NCBI GenBank assembly: GCA_963693365.1 | Contig: CAVNZM010000012.1 | Span: 2,542,001 to 2,606,000, forward strand | Direction of reading: 5' to 3' | Source of the DNA: Amoebidium appalachense | Lineage: Eukaryota; Ichthyosporea | Length of the DNA stretch: 64,000 bases | Shown: one piece after another, positions 1 through 12,409 of the stretch | How the letters are laid out: each line of letters opens with the position of its first letter | Numbering within the stretch: position 1 is the first letter of the stretch | The notes under the pieces: generated by a model | What the model saw: only the letters and a program-made list of their open reading frames with translations | Told to the model about the DNA's origin: nothing | Databases searched by the model: none | Program-made: the position numbers and the translations under genes

Positions 1-46
1 TGCAATTAGTATATAGAGCTTGAACGTGCTCTTGCTTTATAATAAT

Positions 47-85
<39 letters not shown>

Positions 86-940
86 AATAAAATTAATAAT
101 AAAAATTATAATTCTGAACGTCTCTCGGGTGTGTGGGTTCTGAGCTGCTATGGCCAAGTTCGTGTGTTTGCATGTATTCAACCCCCCCCCCCCCCCCCCC
201 CCCCCCCCAAACCCACACACGCACATACCAAAACATAAAAAAACTGGAAAACAAATCATAAAAATACAAGAAATATGATACATACATAACACGGATACAC
301 CACCTATGTAGTAAATACGTGTACACATTGTGCCTTCCCCAGCATCGAAAATAACAATTCTCATGTTCCATTACCCTGGCTTTGAGCTCCTTATTCCATC
401 CCCCTGGCCCTGTTTCCATCTCTCTGTGCCGCCACTTTACAAACAAGAAACCAACCATTTCCAACCACCCTATAAACCAACCACCGCTTCTCCCATTTTA
501 GCGTCTGCGTGCTGAGCACCCGAGAGCCACATTTCTCAAATGAGTCTCACCAATCAAGAGACTCGATCAAATTGTGTCTAATTGCCGATTCGACATACGA
601 CAGAGCGCGCCCTTTTCAGATCTCGGCTACACGGCGTCATGGAAATTGTGCACAGAATGACGTCACCAATGTGGCTCGCTGCCTAGCGGTTTAAATGGGA
701 GTAGCGGTGGTTGCTGAAAGTTTCTACTTCAAACCCTTTAGGTGCCCAAACTGTCATCACATGTTTCTCTTCCTCGTTTTTTTCCAATTACTCTCCTTCC
801 ACCCTTTTCTCCCCCTTTTCCCCCACGTGTTTTTCTCCATTCATCCATTATCCCTGCCTCCACCACCAATACACTCGATCTCAACTTATCATCCCCCCCT
901 CCCCCCTCTCCCCCCCTCTCCCCCCCCCCCCCCCCCTCTC

Positions 941-974
<34 letters not shown>

Positions 975-1170
975 CCCCCATCTTCTCCCCTCCCCCCCCA
1001 CTTCCCCACCCTCCCACCCTCCCCCCCCTCCCCCCTCCCCTCCCCCCTTCCTCACCTCCCCTCTCCCCTTCCCCCCTCTTCCCCCCTCCCCCCCCCAATC
1101 CTCTTTCCTCCCCTTCCCCCCCTCCCCCCCCCCCCCTCCCCCTCCCCCCCCCCCCCCCCCCACCCCCCAC
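1..1170. other. Non-coding left edge: (CAA)n, C-runs and one CRE-like palindrome
   Basis: I see no supportable exon here. A (CAA)n microsatellite lies at about 46-83, a C-run at 181-208, and a dense poly-C/CT block at about 896-1166. The stretch from about 490 to 720 is free of homopolymers and contains a perfect TGACGTCA palindrome at 658-665, the CREB/ATF-type sequence. It could be a promoter-like island, but no coding start adjoins it. Open frames here encode only poly-proline or poly-glycine and are low-complexity artefacts. Confidence 0.5.
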
Positions 1171-1334
1171 CTTAGCCACAGCATAAGCCGCACTGCCGAC
1201 CACAGCTGCGCCTGCCGGTCCACCCATCAACAGACCTGCAGCACCAGCCACAGCGACCATGGTCATACCCGTAGTGCCTAGCTCGGAGCTGCGCTTGGAA
1301 CTGACCCTCCTGTACATGTGAAAATCGATTGTGA

Positions 1335-1372
<38 letters not shown>

Positions 1373-1585
1373 GGGGGTTAAAATGTCATTCAGAGTACGA
1401 AGCACACATTCATGACTGACGACGCAATGCAGATTTGGCAAAGCTCAGAGTATGCATCACCGGGACGGGGGGGGGGGGGGGGGGGGGGGGGAGGGGGGGG
1501 GGGGGGGGGAGAGAGAGGCAGCGGAGGGGAGGCGGATGAATACATTTAATCGGTGTGTGTGTGTGTGTGTGTGTGTGTGTTGGGG

Positions 1586-1619
<34 letters not shown>

Positions 1620-3040
1620 GGGACGGGCGGGTAGGGAACAAAGTCAGAGAAAGCATAATTGGCGACAAAAATAGAGTCTCGGAGGCGGACAGGGAAGGGG
1701 GGGAAGGGGGGGGGGGGGGGGGAAGAATTCTCGTTCACGAAGAAGACCGACGCCACGAATACCAGGAAAGTGGGGGATCGGTGCCCCCCCACCCCCCCCT
1801 TCCGAGGGGGAGGGGGGAGGGGGGGGGGGGGGAAGGGAGGGGCGGAAATGAAAAAAGAAACGACAGACGCAAGTTGCCGAGTGTTTGATCAGATATGCCC
1901 CAATGCTGATCACCATGACTAATGTGCGGCCCGTTTTAGCAACGGTTTGCTCCCCGCGATGAAGCCGGCCGAAGGCCGTGTTTCATAGAAAATGAGATAT
2001 ATAGGGGCAACCCTTCAAATCTAGACGCCACCTCCAATTCGTGAAGCCACTGTATACTATTGAGACTATTTATTATTAGTTCTACAATTTTTTTTGCGCG
2101 CCGGTTATAAAAAAAAATATTTTTTCAACGGCACGCAAAAAATTATATAGAATTAATAAAAAACAGTCTTAATATAATACACTGGCTTCACGAATTGGAG
2201 GCGGCGTCTAGATTTGGAGGGTTGCCCCTAATGGCCTTATTGTTAGCAATCAGTCGGATTACGTACACAGCCAGGCTACCAGAGCTTTTGATTGGGAGCG
2301 TACTCTAAATGATCTCAATTGACCAATCACAGTAGTACCGGCAATAGGCTTTTTTTGCTTATGTTCTTAAAAGGCTTTTCATAATTATCAGGGAACTTTA
2401 CTAGACTTGTCGTTCCTTCTCTTCTAGAGCCAATAAAAATGTCCGGTAACAAATACAGCAAACTTAAATAGAACCAAATCATTTGGTCATAGAAAATTTG
2501 TTGATTTCCCCTGTATTAATCGAATTAATTTCCCTACCATGTATGTGCATATCCTCAATATGGGTGTTTTTCAAAGTGGAAAAACGTATACTTCTATTTG
2601 AAATAAAACAATTTTCTATGACCACAATACTAAATATATATATAATAGTTTTTGAAGACCTAAATATAGTGTTTTTACAGCACCCTAGTCCAGAACAGCA
2701 AGGTACATACACCCTCTTTTTGATGTCGGGAGCATGTGCGCAGCTGCTAAGATCAGCGGCCAATTAGTCAACGTGGATTGTGTATGTGCTATTAGATCAT
2801 GTGAGACGGGGCCGGAGTGAGAGGAGGAGAGGGCACGGCGCGGGGGCCGGGGGAGGGGGGGGGGGGGGGGGTGGGATGTCTGAAAAAGCCAAGGAAGAGG
2901 AGAACACGCCCTGGGAGGGGAGGGGGCGGGGGAGATATGGGAACGGGAGAAAGAAGAAAAATGTAAAGGTGGAGGGGGAAGAGGGAATATGCTGACGGTG
3001 GTGGCGACAGCTGCAGGGGGGGGTGGGGGTGGGTGTGTGT

Positions 3041-3071
<31 letters not shown>

Positions 3072-3443
3072 GAGACAGGAATTTGGGAGGGAGTAGAATG
3101 TGTTCGATGTGTACCCACCTGTTTGCACCAACATTAGCGATGTCTACCGTTTCCGTGTCTCCATTTTCTGGATTCTGATTGGTCGGTTTCGGCTGCTGCT
3201 CCCTCGACACCTCTCCATCATTCCCCATGCTGTTTGCGTAAAACATATTCTCTTCCCCCGCACTCGTATTGCTCCAAAATTCGGAATCGTTCCCGCCAAC
3301 AATACTCGACTCCCAATCGCTCTCGTGCTCCGAATCGGACTTGCCCAATCGAGGCTTTTCATTGGGCGGTGTGCCAGCACGTGGTGGTAGTGGGGGTTCT
3401 GCACGATCGCCCAGAATTTCGATCAGATCTTCGCTTTGCAAAT
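1171..3443 (-). CDS. Two exons of an unidentified protein (acidic Ser-rich region, then Gly/Ala-rich hydrophobic segment), partial
   Basis: Exons on the minus strand at 3443-3119 and 1309-1171. The first has a pyrimidine-rich acceptor and a GTGGGT donor; the second has acceptor TACAG and donor GTGGGG. The phase closes across the join: AG plus G gives Arg. The first exon encodes an acidic, Ser/Asn/Glu-rich low-complexity region. The second encodes a basic Ser-rich stretch followed by a Gly/Ala-rich hydrophobic segment of about 30 residues that could be a membrane or glycine-zipper segment. I recognise no family. They lie on the same strand downstream of the 5-phosphatase-like exons and may be the 3' part of that gene, but no phase-consistent link was found and no phosphatase catalytic motifs lie between. 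The gene continues past the left edge. The intron carries one copy of the sense-oriented intronic repeat at 1378-1466. Confidence 0.55.
1378..1466 (-). repeat. Sense-oriented intronic repeat, copy 1
   Basis: Read on the minus strand (sense for the surrounding exons), this copy contains ATGCATACTCT, then TCTGCATTG and then GAATGTGTGCTTCGTACTCT. These blocks recur in the same order in copies listed below. It is bounded on both sides by C-runs on the sense strand (plus-strand G-runs at about 1338-1370 and 1468-1490). Confidence 0.8.
2002..2230. mobile_element. Foldback MITE with TA target duplication
   Basis: The two ends are near-perfect inverted repeats of about 53 bp. The left end starts TAGGGGCAACCCTTCAAATC and the right end is its complement with two substitutions. 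The arms continue with weaker complementarity almost to the centre, leaving a short A/T-rich loop. A TA dinucleotide flanks each terminal GGGGCAACCC, as expected for a Tc1/mariner-type (Stowaway-like) MITE. There is no coding capacity. Confidence 0.85.
2484..2624. mobile_element. Possible small TIR element
   Basis: A 15-nt terminal inverted repeat, TGGTCATAGAAAATT, appears at 2484 and again inverted, ending at 2624. The interior is A/T-rich and non-coding. No clear target-site duplication was found, so this could be a chance hairpin or a decayed MITE. Confidence 0.4.
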
Positions 3444-3629
3444 CTGGGGTGCTGGCCGATCGGAGACGGAGGGAAGGGACGGTGTGTATCTGTGACTTTA
3501 GGGGGGGGTCAATACATGGTCTATGACGTCAGAATTATGTCACAGTTATGGCTCAGTTCTCATGCAATGACAAATGCTCGGCAATAGGCGGTAGTGCCCC
3601 ATCGATAAAAGCCTGTGACCCCTACTCTC

Positions 3630-3986
3630 CCCCCCCCCCCCCCCTTTCAACCCCCCCCCCCCTCCCCCGCCTTCCCCCCCCCCCCCCCCCCAAAAAGCAC
3701 CTTTCCCAAGCTTGGTCCAATAATCCTCCCCCCCCCCCCCCCTCAAACCCCCCCCCCCCCCCCCCCCCTCCCCTCCTCCCCCCACCCCCTTGTTTTTTGA
3801 ACAGGCCATATTGATCCCCCCCCCCCCCCCCCCCCCCCTTTTTTGGGGGGGGGGGAAGGGGGGAGGGCAAAAAGCCTCAATCGACCCACCCGCCTCCCTA
3901 GGGGCTGTCACATGCACACATCTTTTAGCCTTTCCAAAACACTTCACATTACCCGAGAGTCGTCCCAAAGCCCTCCTAATTCTTCC

Positions 3987-4026
<40 letters not shown>

Positions 4027-4126
4027 TTCCCTGAGACACTTTAACACTATCCACTCCCTTCACCCCCCCCCCCCCCCCCCCCCCTTTACGCACTTCCAAA
4101 GGTCTCCTGTATCCCCCCCCTCACCC

Positions 4127-4170
<44 letters not shown>

Positions 4171-4347
4171 AGAAACTATTTATCCCCGCTCCCCACCCCC
4201 CTTTCGGCGAAACGGAAAACTGTAGTAATCACCCCCCTGGCCCATACTCCACCGAGGCTCCCGCCAAGGCCTCTTGCTAACTGCTTTCCACCTCTCACCC
4301 CGCCTACATGCAACAAAGGCAGCACACAAACACAGAAACACAATTCC

Positions 4348-4390
<43 letters not shown>

Positions 4391-4644
4391 AAAAAGAGAA
4401 AAAAAAAAACCCCATACCGCACACAGAGGAGACACGCAACCCCCCCCCCCCCCCCCCCTCAAACAACCCCCCCCCCCCCCCCTCTTCCCCCCCCTCCCCG
4501 GAAAAAATCAATAATGCGTAAGACACATGCAAAAACCAATATTACCACCACCAACACCACTTCGCCTTCATAAACACATGCATGAGTGGTCGGGAGAAAA
4601 AACAGCCCTGCCTCCTCCCTCCCCCCCCCTCCTCCTCCCTCCCT

Positions 4645-4683
<39 letters not shown>

Positions 4684-4811
4684 AAAAAAAAAAAAAAGGA
4701 AAGAAAGAAAAAAAGGAAAACACACAAATAGTCATACATTCAATTATTTCTGCCTAATCTACTGACAATATCAGCACGGTCGCACAGGTACTATGGCTTT
4801 ATCCCCCCTCT

Positions 4812-4852
<41 letters not shown>

Positions 4853-4995
4853 ACAAACACACACATCCCTATCCCCCCACCCCCTCAACCCACCCCCGGG
4901 GGGAGGGCCCCTCGTACCCCTCTTGACACCATCCACCCATTATCATCCATCCCCTCACGTCTATTGTGCCTCCCTCCTCTCCCCTTCCTCCTTCC

Positions 4996-5038
<43 letters not shown>

Positions 5039-5060
5039 CCCCCCTTTTCCCCATTGTTCT
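3630..5060. repeat. Block of plus-strand C-runs with A-runs at some ends
   Basis: At least fifteen runs of 10-45 C lie here, several followed directly by 10-25 A (for example about 4142-4171, 4351-4395 and 4647-4697). No exon is visible between them. On the minus strand, the sense strand of the flanking exons, they read as G-runs, which is the opposite of the usual orientation in this window. Confidence 0.8.
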
Positions 5061-5468
5061 GCATGTGTGGAAAGTTATCGCATAGCTCGTTTATGAGTCT
5101 AGTACCCAACTATGGGCGGTGGCCAAAGGGTCAGACAGATACAAATACAGATTGGGTAAAAAACCCCTGCCTCTCCCCGAGTCTCCCGTCTCCAAATACT
5201 CCAACACCCCGTACCCCTCCCCGAAAACACATTAATAATAAATATGACAGTAAATAGTACTAGTAAATATAAACCGATGTGCAACTCCATGATTTACCTA
5301 GTCTTTCGAGCGCTTTCTGTGTCGGGTGTCTTCAGATATCCCTCCCCCCTCCCTCCCCCCCCCCCCCCCCCCCCCCGGCTCTCTGGCACGGTGCGTACAC
5401 ACATTGGACACGAGCATCGTACCCATAACTCTGCCTCCTTGTTTCACATTTCATCATAATTGCAGCAC

Positions 5469-6061
5469 AGGCATCAGTCGGCAGAGGTCGATACTGAGAA
5501 GTTTATCTAGCACGAATATTGGTGGGCCCAGCTGGTGGTGAGGGGGGAGGGAGGAAGGGGTGGGGGGAGGGGGCGGAGGGGGGGGGGAGTAGATACCTGG
5601 CTTGGACCAACTTGCACGTGGGCACTCTCCTTTAGTCGACCGGTGTTTGTCTTCCACCATGCTTTCATCTTTCGCATTATGTCCTCTTCCTTCTTCTCCT
5701 TTCTCCCTTCCTTTTTCTCATCATCCTTTGAAAACATACCCTGTTTGTTCTTGGATTTTGGTGCTTCTAGAGAAATCCTCCTTGGCACATCTCTTAGATT
5801 TCTGGGTGAGGCAGGGAAAGATGCAACCAACTCCCCTTCTGCATCACTCTCAATTCTGTCTGGCTCCTCCCCTTCTGACGGATATGCACCCTCTTCATCC
5901 GTCCCGTTTTTGTCCTTTTTATCCTTTTTCGTTCGTCTATAGTCGGCCTCCTGCGCACCCACCACGACTATGTCGTAATCTTTCCCGTTTCCAAGCCACT
6001 CTGTCAGGTCTTTGGGCGGGAGCGCATTTCCCATGTTCCATGTTGCTACCAACAGGGAAAG
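5469..6061 (-). CDS. Inositol polyphosphate 5-phosphatase-like protein, N-terminal part of the catalytic domain (partial)
   Basis: The exon 6061-5597 starts after a clean CTCTTACAG acceptor. It opens with a beta-strand motif ending VATWNMGN and about 25 residues later has DIVVVGAQE. These are the first two signatures of the Mg-dependent 5-phosphatase (exonuclease/endonuclease/phosphatase fold) family, which removes the 5-phosphate from inositol phosphates and phosphoinositides. A charged linker of about 110 residues rich in Lys, Glu and Ser follows. It is an insertion typical of some protist and fungal members of the family. The donor is GTATCT followed at once by a C-run. A second exon, 5531-5469, is in phase (0/0) and resembles the next strand-helix unit (LGPPIFVLDKLLSIDL), but its donor GTGCTG is weak. 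The later motifs (GNKGG, GDLNYR, SDH-P) were not found in the window, so the gene is broken, has distant exons, or continues left. The 5' exons were not identified. Confidence 0.65.
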
Positions 6062-6909
6062 CTGTAAGAGGAAAGGTGTGAGGATGGATGATAGCAAGCA
6101 CGATGTACACAGGAAAAGGTGTGATGAGATGTGCCATTGGATTACAATCTTGCAAACCGCTTTGCCAACCAGCACTGCTGTGTATCCTGGCTATATTTTG
6201 CTTGCCAATAAAACAGACTGCCATACTGAAAACACTGCATTTCAAGGCCATGCACGCAAAAAACATCAACACGCAACCCTGAAACAAAGATTCACAATCG
6301 CAACAAAGGTTGTGCTCCTGCAATTAACAAGAACGCAGTGCGCTTGTTCCAGATTATGCACCAACACCGTCCAGAGCACAAGTTTTTTAGCAGGTGAGCA
6401 TTTTTTTGTTGGCGGGGGTGAGGAAACTAGCAAAGGATCAGCTTACTTTTCTGTTATGACCAGTCTCCATTCTGCAATCAAAAAATTATCACAGGAAAGA
6501 TAGACCGCAGGATCGCAGGCACGTCCTTACTTCACATATGATGTAAACCTTCAATCTTGCTTGTGCCAATCATAAACAATGAGAAAGAATATCTGCTGCC
6601 CATGCCACCTGTGCAATTTCTAACTAACACACCGACTGCATCTTATGTGGACAGTGAAACAACGCTTGGTATACTTCGTAAACTTTCATTACATGTGTAC
6701 ACAGCCTGACCAGAAAAAAAATGGAAGCAAAAATTTCTGGGTGCGTGATCAGGGCGGTGAGTACGGCCCTCTGAACACTGAGCCACCCAAGGATTCGGCG
6801 AAACTCCACAGCCAATCGTCACAACTTACTGATAACCTTATATGGCTATTTGCTTGAGATTACGTAATCGTACAATTTCACATGTCCCAGGGGTGTGGTT
6901 GTGTGTGTA

Positions 6910-6973
<64 letters not shown>

Positions 6974-7840
6974 GTATGTGTGCGCGTGCGGCGTGCTTGT
7001 GTGCGTAGGCAGGTGGGATACAGAGAGCTTGAGAGTCCCGGGGAAAGGGGGGGGGGGGGGGGATACATCACACTGTGGCCTTTCTGAGACATTTATTTCC
7101 TTTATGTAAACACCAATGTACCGTATTGACAAACACAAGTACAAGAATGTCCGCCTAAAAAAATGTACAAAAAAGTTCGGTTGCCACCCTCTTTCTTTCA
7201 TCCATAGAAACATCAAAACTAAAATATGGAAACCACTTGACAAAGAAACAGACGAAAGGCGATATGCATCTTTCACAACGGGGCTCTTGAACAGTTGGCC
7301 CCAACTGCGCGCCGCCAATCCGGGCCGTAATCACACTCGAGCATATTACGTTACGTGAAGTGTCGCTGTGCATACACAATTTTGAAGAGTTTTGACACCT
7401 AAAGTCACGCCCCTATTACACCTTCAAGATTAACGTTGCTCGTATCATAGAGACCTTGTGAGTCACTTCACGAATGGAACACCCCTTTCCGCAGGTTTTG
7501 TTTGCAAAGCACAAGAGAACAGAGAATGCGGTACTAAGAGGTAGTGGTAAGCAAATTATACCCGTGCGTATGCCTTGATGCAGTGCCAGTCAGGCGCCCC
7601 GACTCCCGGATCAGCAACACCTTGCACTGAGGACAAACAGTTAGCAACTTACCAATTACAGTTACACAAGAGTTACTTTTGATCATCTCCTTTGGATTTT
7701 TGTGATTTGCATTTTTGTGACACGTGTGTGTGTGTGTGTGTGCGCGCGCGTGCGTGCCATGAGTGCAAGTGTAAGCCCACGGACGCGTGTGCTATTTTTT
7801 TTATTTATAAGGTTGTTGTTTTTGTTTTTTTTGTTTGTTT

Positions 7841-7871
<31 letters not shown>

Positions 7872-8087
7872 GGTAGAATGTGCTGCAGAATACGAAGTAC
7901 ACTTCAATAGGGGTTGTGTCGTTAGATGTGGTTTGCTCACGGGGGTACTCCCCCCAGAGACCTTGGCCTCTTTTCGTAGCTTGTAGATGCTCTTCCCGCA
8001 GGGACCCCCCACTTGGAGGGGTTCTCTGAGATAGATTTTCTCTTAAATTCGGCTAAGTTTGATTTGGTAGTTTTGGCTTTGTCTTTC
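6062..8087. other. Spacer or 5' intron between the phosphatase-like exons and the Seh1-like gene
   Basis: No exon could be supported. A (GT)n array lies at about 6912-6970 and a G-run at 7048-7062. T-run plus G-run stretches lie at about 7838-7873. A partial copy of the intronic repeat lies at 7875-7911 (minus orientation). A minus-strand AATAAA at about 7800-7805, roughly 280 nt past the Seh1-like stop codon, is a plausible polyadenylation signal for that gene. Confidence 0.45.
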
Positions 8088-8364
8088 TTATCTAGCCTTC
8101 CACCCGTGTGAGTTATGGGTGTATACATATCCTGTAAACCCGGTGTATGTATAGCTCGGGGCGCCTGCGGCGCCCCTCGTCAAGTGTGTGGCCGTGCTGG
8201 AAAATGCAGTAAGCCACACATGCACACGAGGGGCTGTGCTCCCACCGTATCCCCAAAATATAGACCGTGCAAACCATCAAGTACACATTCATGACGGAAT
8301 ATTCAATGCAAATTGCAAGCAACACGGAGTATTCGCTGTAAGGAGAGTTCGGTTTCCCGGGGGG

Positions 8365-8396
<32 letters not shown>

Positions 8397-8727
8397 TTTG
8401 CTGTTTGAAATTATACCCAACAGCGAGGGCATCAGAGCGCCAACCCCACACCCCAAACACACCACATATCCCTCACAGCCAATCATTACATCTCCAGCCA
8501 CACACATTTAATACCTTGGTACAAGCACATGACGTCAGAGCCCACTGCCAGGGTGCCCCCCACGTCATTCCATGCGAGGTTGGTCACAGACTCTACCGAG
8601 ATGCGATTCTCTGCCTCCCCCTCCAGCTGCCGTGAAACGTAACAGCGACGCACATGGCCATGTCCCTCCACACTGTATGTGAACACCGAGCATGAGCAAA
8701 GGGGCACACACAGAGATAGAGCAAGGG

Positions 8728-8766
<39 letters not shown>

Positions 8767-8828
8767 GGAAGAGAGAGAGAGAGACAGAGAGAGAACGAGA
8801 GGGAAAGAGGGAGGGAAAGAGAGAAGAA

Positions 8829-8861
<33 letters not shown>

Positions 8862-9024
8862 GAAGGGGGAGGAGGGAGGGCAAGGGAATCATTTGGAGGG
8901 GTGGAAATGGGTTGGGAACGTAACAAGAGGTATAGATGCAATTATTTTGCATGACGGTAATTGGGGGACGTGATTTGAAAAGGGGGAAGGGGAGGGAAAG
9001 ACGAAAGCCGCGATCTGATAAGGG

Positions 9025-9067
<43 letters not shown>

Positions 9068-9205
9068 GGGAGAGAGAGAGAGAGAGAAAGAGAGGTGCAC
9101 ATGTGCACGCTTCACACATACAGGCACGTACATGCAAGCTGACACGCACACATGCACACAGGGAGATTTGCAAGAGAGCCACTGGTGAAGGCGGAGGGAG
9201 AAGGT

Positions 9206-9244
<39 letters not shown>

Positions 9245-11121
9245 GAGTTCGTATAAGCACACAACGGTTGTGCCGAAGGTGACACGAGATCAGGGTGATA
9301 CTTGAAATGCCTGTCATGAGAGTACCCGTACACCTTTAAGGTTTTTCAACTCTTGCATTTCAAACCATATTCATGGCCTTGTCAACCTTCTGTTCATACC
9401 TGCAAATTTCCCTAGATAGTCACTTCAGAAACACAGAAACAGATACAAAAGTATACGAAATAATTGACATTCCCCAAGCAAACTTAGAAACGTATGAAGG
9501 TAACACATACGTGTCATTATTTGCAATTTATTTGAGCTTTTCCTATCGATTTGAGCCGCAATAGAGTTGTTTAGAGCTGTTTAGAGCTGGCCGGCTGCCG
9601 GCCAAATCAAGTAGTGCCGGCTCAAAGAGGTTAATAAAGAAGATAGAACGCGTCGCAGAAGAATGAAATGGACATGCGGATATGAAAAAGAACAACAACA
9701 TTGGTTGACGACCAAATAAACCAGAGCCTAAACATTAGAACTTGTACTAAATCTTGTTTGTTTGTTTTCAAAAAGAGGGAGGAGGAGGAGGAGGAGAGGA
9801 GGGGGAAGGGGGGGGGGGACAAACCATCCAGCTGGGATCTCGTAGATGGATGGAATGCACCTTCCACCGGCCATAGGCATGACAGCAAACAGACCACAGT
9901 TTCTGAATGGAATTTGCAGCAGTCAGTGGGGGCACATGCGCTATGCCTGGCACACATGTTCACCTAAATACGGGTGGGTTAGAGTCACATGTTCACTTGA
10001 ACATGGTTGGGTTAGAGTCACATGTTCACTTAACCTCTTGAGGACCGTAAATTTCACGAGATCGAGATCGAGGTCACCAGCACGGAGACGACCAAGTTTG
10101 TGCTCTAATGTGAGCATAAAGTTGGTAGGAAGTAGCCAAATAAAAGTTGCACAAGATCAGAAAACACACTTGTCCTTCGTCGTATACCAAAAAAAATGAA
10201 CTTATTCTATTAACGATATATTGTATAAGGTGTAACTACAAGGGGTGTTTGCCGGCTTGACGAAATCAATGACGACATCGAAATGCTGTCAATGCAATCT
10301 TCTGATTGGACCAATGTGAAAATTGCTCAAAATGGCAAAACATGATTGGCCGGCTCAGTCGACATTCGATGGCAACTCCAAGAATCTCTCAAAATCTCGA
10401 AAGTCACTTCAGAAACATATATAAAAATATACCAAATACTGATATTGTCCTCTAACCATCTTAGTAAAGCTTGTAGGTAAGACATGCAATTTATTCGAGC
10501 CTTTTCTATCGATTTTGAGCTGCAATAGAGTTGTTTAGGTCCCAACCGGGACCCGGTAGAATCAATTAGGCCGGTCCTCAACAGGTTAACTTAGAGTCAC
10601 ATGTTCACTTGAACATGGGTGGGTTAGAGTCACATGTTCACTTAAACATGGGTGGTTAGAGTCACATGTTCACTTGAACATGGGTGGGTTAGAGTCACAT
10701 TTCACTTAAACATGGGTGGGTTAGAGTCACATGTCCACTTAAATACGCGAGGGTTAGAGTCACATGTTCACTTAAATACGGGTGGGTTAGAGTCACATGT
10801 TCATTTAAATACGCGTGGGTTAGGGTCGCATGTTCACTTAAATACGCATGGGTTAGAGTCACATGTTCACTTAAACATGGGTGGGTTAGAGTTACATTTA
10901 CAGGCAGGCAGACAACAGGAAAGAGCAGTGGGATAGCCGGAGGTTAGAGTTGCATCAGTAGGCAAAAAGCAATAGGCAAAAAGAATGAAAATAATAGATA
11001 GGAACTCAGGAGACAGAGCTTCTGGGAAGCTCCCCCGCTGCTACCTAAGTCGATACTCCCCTGGCTAACATACCACTCCACTGATAACTAATAGGGATTA
11101 TAAGAAGGGCTTTTTTTTTTG

Positions 11122-11155
<34 letters not shown>

Positions 11156-11573
11156 TGCACCTTAGGCTAGAGTTACCCAGGGCCACAATAACGTCGTTCC
11201 AACCCTGCATGTCGGCTTCGAGGAAACCCATTGGCCCGAGCAATAGCTCCTGCCACTGCCCGTATGCTCGGTTGTAGTCGTATAGCTGCAGGGAGAGAGG
11301 GGGGTTGGGTTGGGGGGGGGGGGGGGGGGGGGGTCAGAATGCATTACGGAATAAAGTACACATTCACGACGGGCAACACGATGAAGATTTTGCCTCGGGG
11401 CAAGAGGGGGGGGGGGAGGGGGGGGGGGTTGAATGCGGGACACGGTACGAAGTACGCATACACGATGAGAAGCATGGTGCAGGACACATGCAAAGGCAAA
11501 CATTCAAGTATGAAACATCAGCCATGGGCACAGTATGCGTCATAAGCAGAGCCCATCCTCAGGGAGGGCCGGG

Positions 11574-11611
<38 letters not shown>

Positions 11612-11744
11612 GTTAGGGCAAACAAAAATCAAGAATTCGTTTTGGAAAGTCAAAATCGACATACATGGTCACGTCTCATTAGTTTCATGGAGCCTTGGAA
11701 TTCAATTCTCTTGCTATCTTGGAATGGGCCGGTGTGCCCTTGGC

Positions 11745-11842
<98 letters not shown>

Positions 11843-12369
11843 GGCGTGTGTGTGCATGCATGTGTGCGTGCGTTCGTGCGTGCCTGCGTGTGTTTGTGGC
11901 TACTGATGTTTTTGTGTAAATGTGGTGTTTGGGGAGAGTTATGAGGGAGGAAAAGGACCGGGGGGGGGGGGGGGGGGGGGGGCGCTAACCTTAATAGGAA
12001 GCCTTGGGGTTTTATTTGTTCCGGAAGGCTCTCGGAGCCCGACAGCCAAAATGAGATGATTTCCAAGCATGCCAAAAGTAAGGCGGTGAGCAGTGGCATC
12101 ACACAGATCCACTTCATCCTGTGATGAGGTGTCAGGAATATCATTGATCAAAAGATATGTGCCAGTTCTATTTCAAAGGATGAACATCTTTATACAAGTC
12201 ACCAAACCAATAGTATTTAGTGTTTGGCAGAGAATGCAAGCTTTCACATGTGTGCATCACTGAAATTGGGTAACTTCCCACATACACTGACACAGCCAAA
12301 TTTGATTGATGTTGCCCTGAACCGATACTCCGTACCGGGCCGGGAAAATGGGGGTTGGACAGGGAGGGG

Positions 12370-12409
<40 letters not shown>

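Noticed and set aside
694-1317. Long proline-rich, glycine-rich, histidine/threonine or valine/cysteine open frames here and throughout the window
   Set aside because: They are translations of C/G runs and GT/CA microsatellites without stops; no conserved composition, splice sites or homology.
6767-6815. Candidate upstream exon of the 5-phosphatase-like gene (minus strand)
   Set aside because: Its donor phase would fit, but an in-frame stop precedes it with no acceptor or ATG between.
7941-8131. Minus-strand exon of a basic Lys/Ser-rich protein with an excellent GTGAGC donor
   Set aside because: It overlaps the last Seh1-like exon and 3' UTR. The phase from the preceding exon selects the frame that stops at 8088, so this frame is probably untranslated. 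An alternative 3' exon cannot be excluded.
9953-10905. CRISPR-like array of regularly spaced repeats
   Set aside because: Units are contiguous tandem copies with no unique spacers, in an intron of a eukaryotic gene; it is a minisatellite split by a TTAA element.
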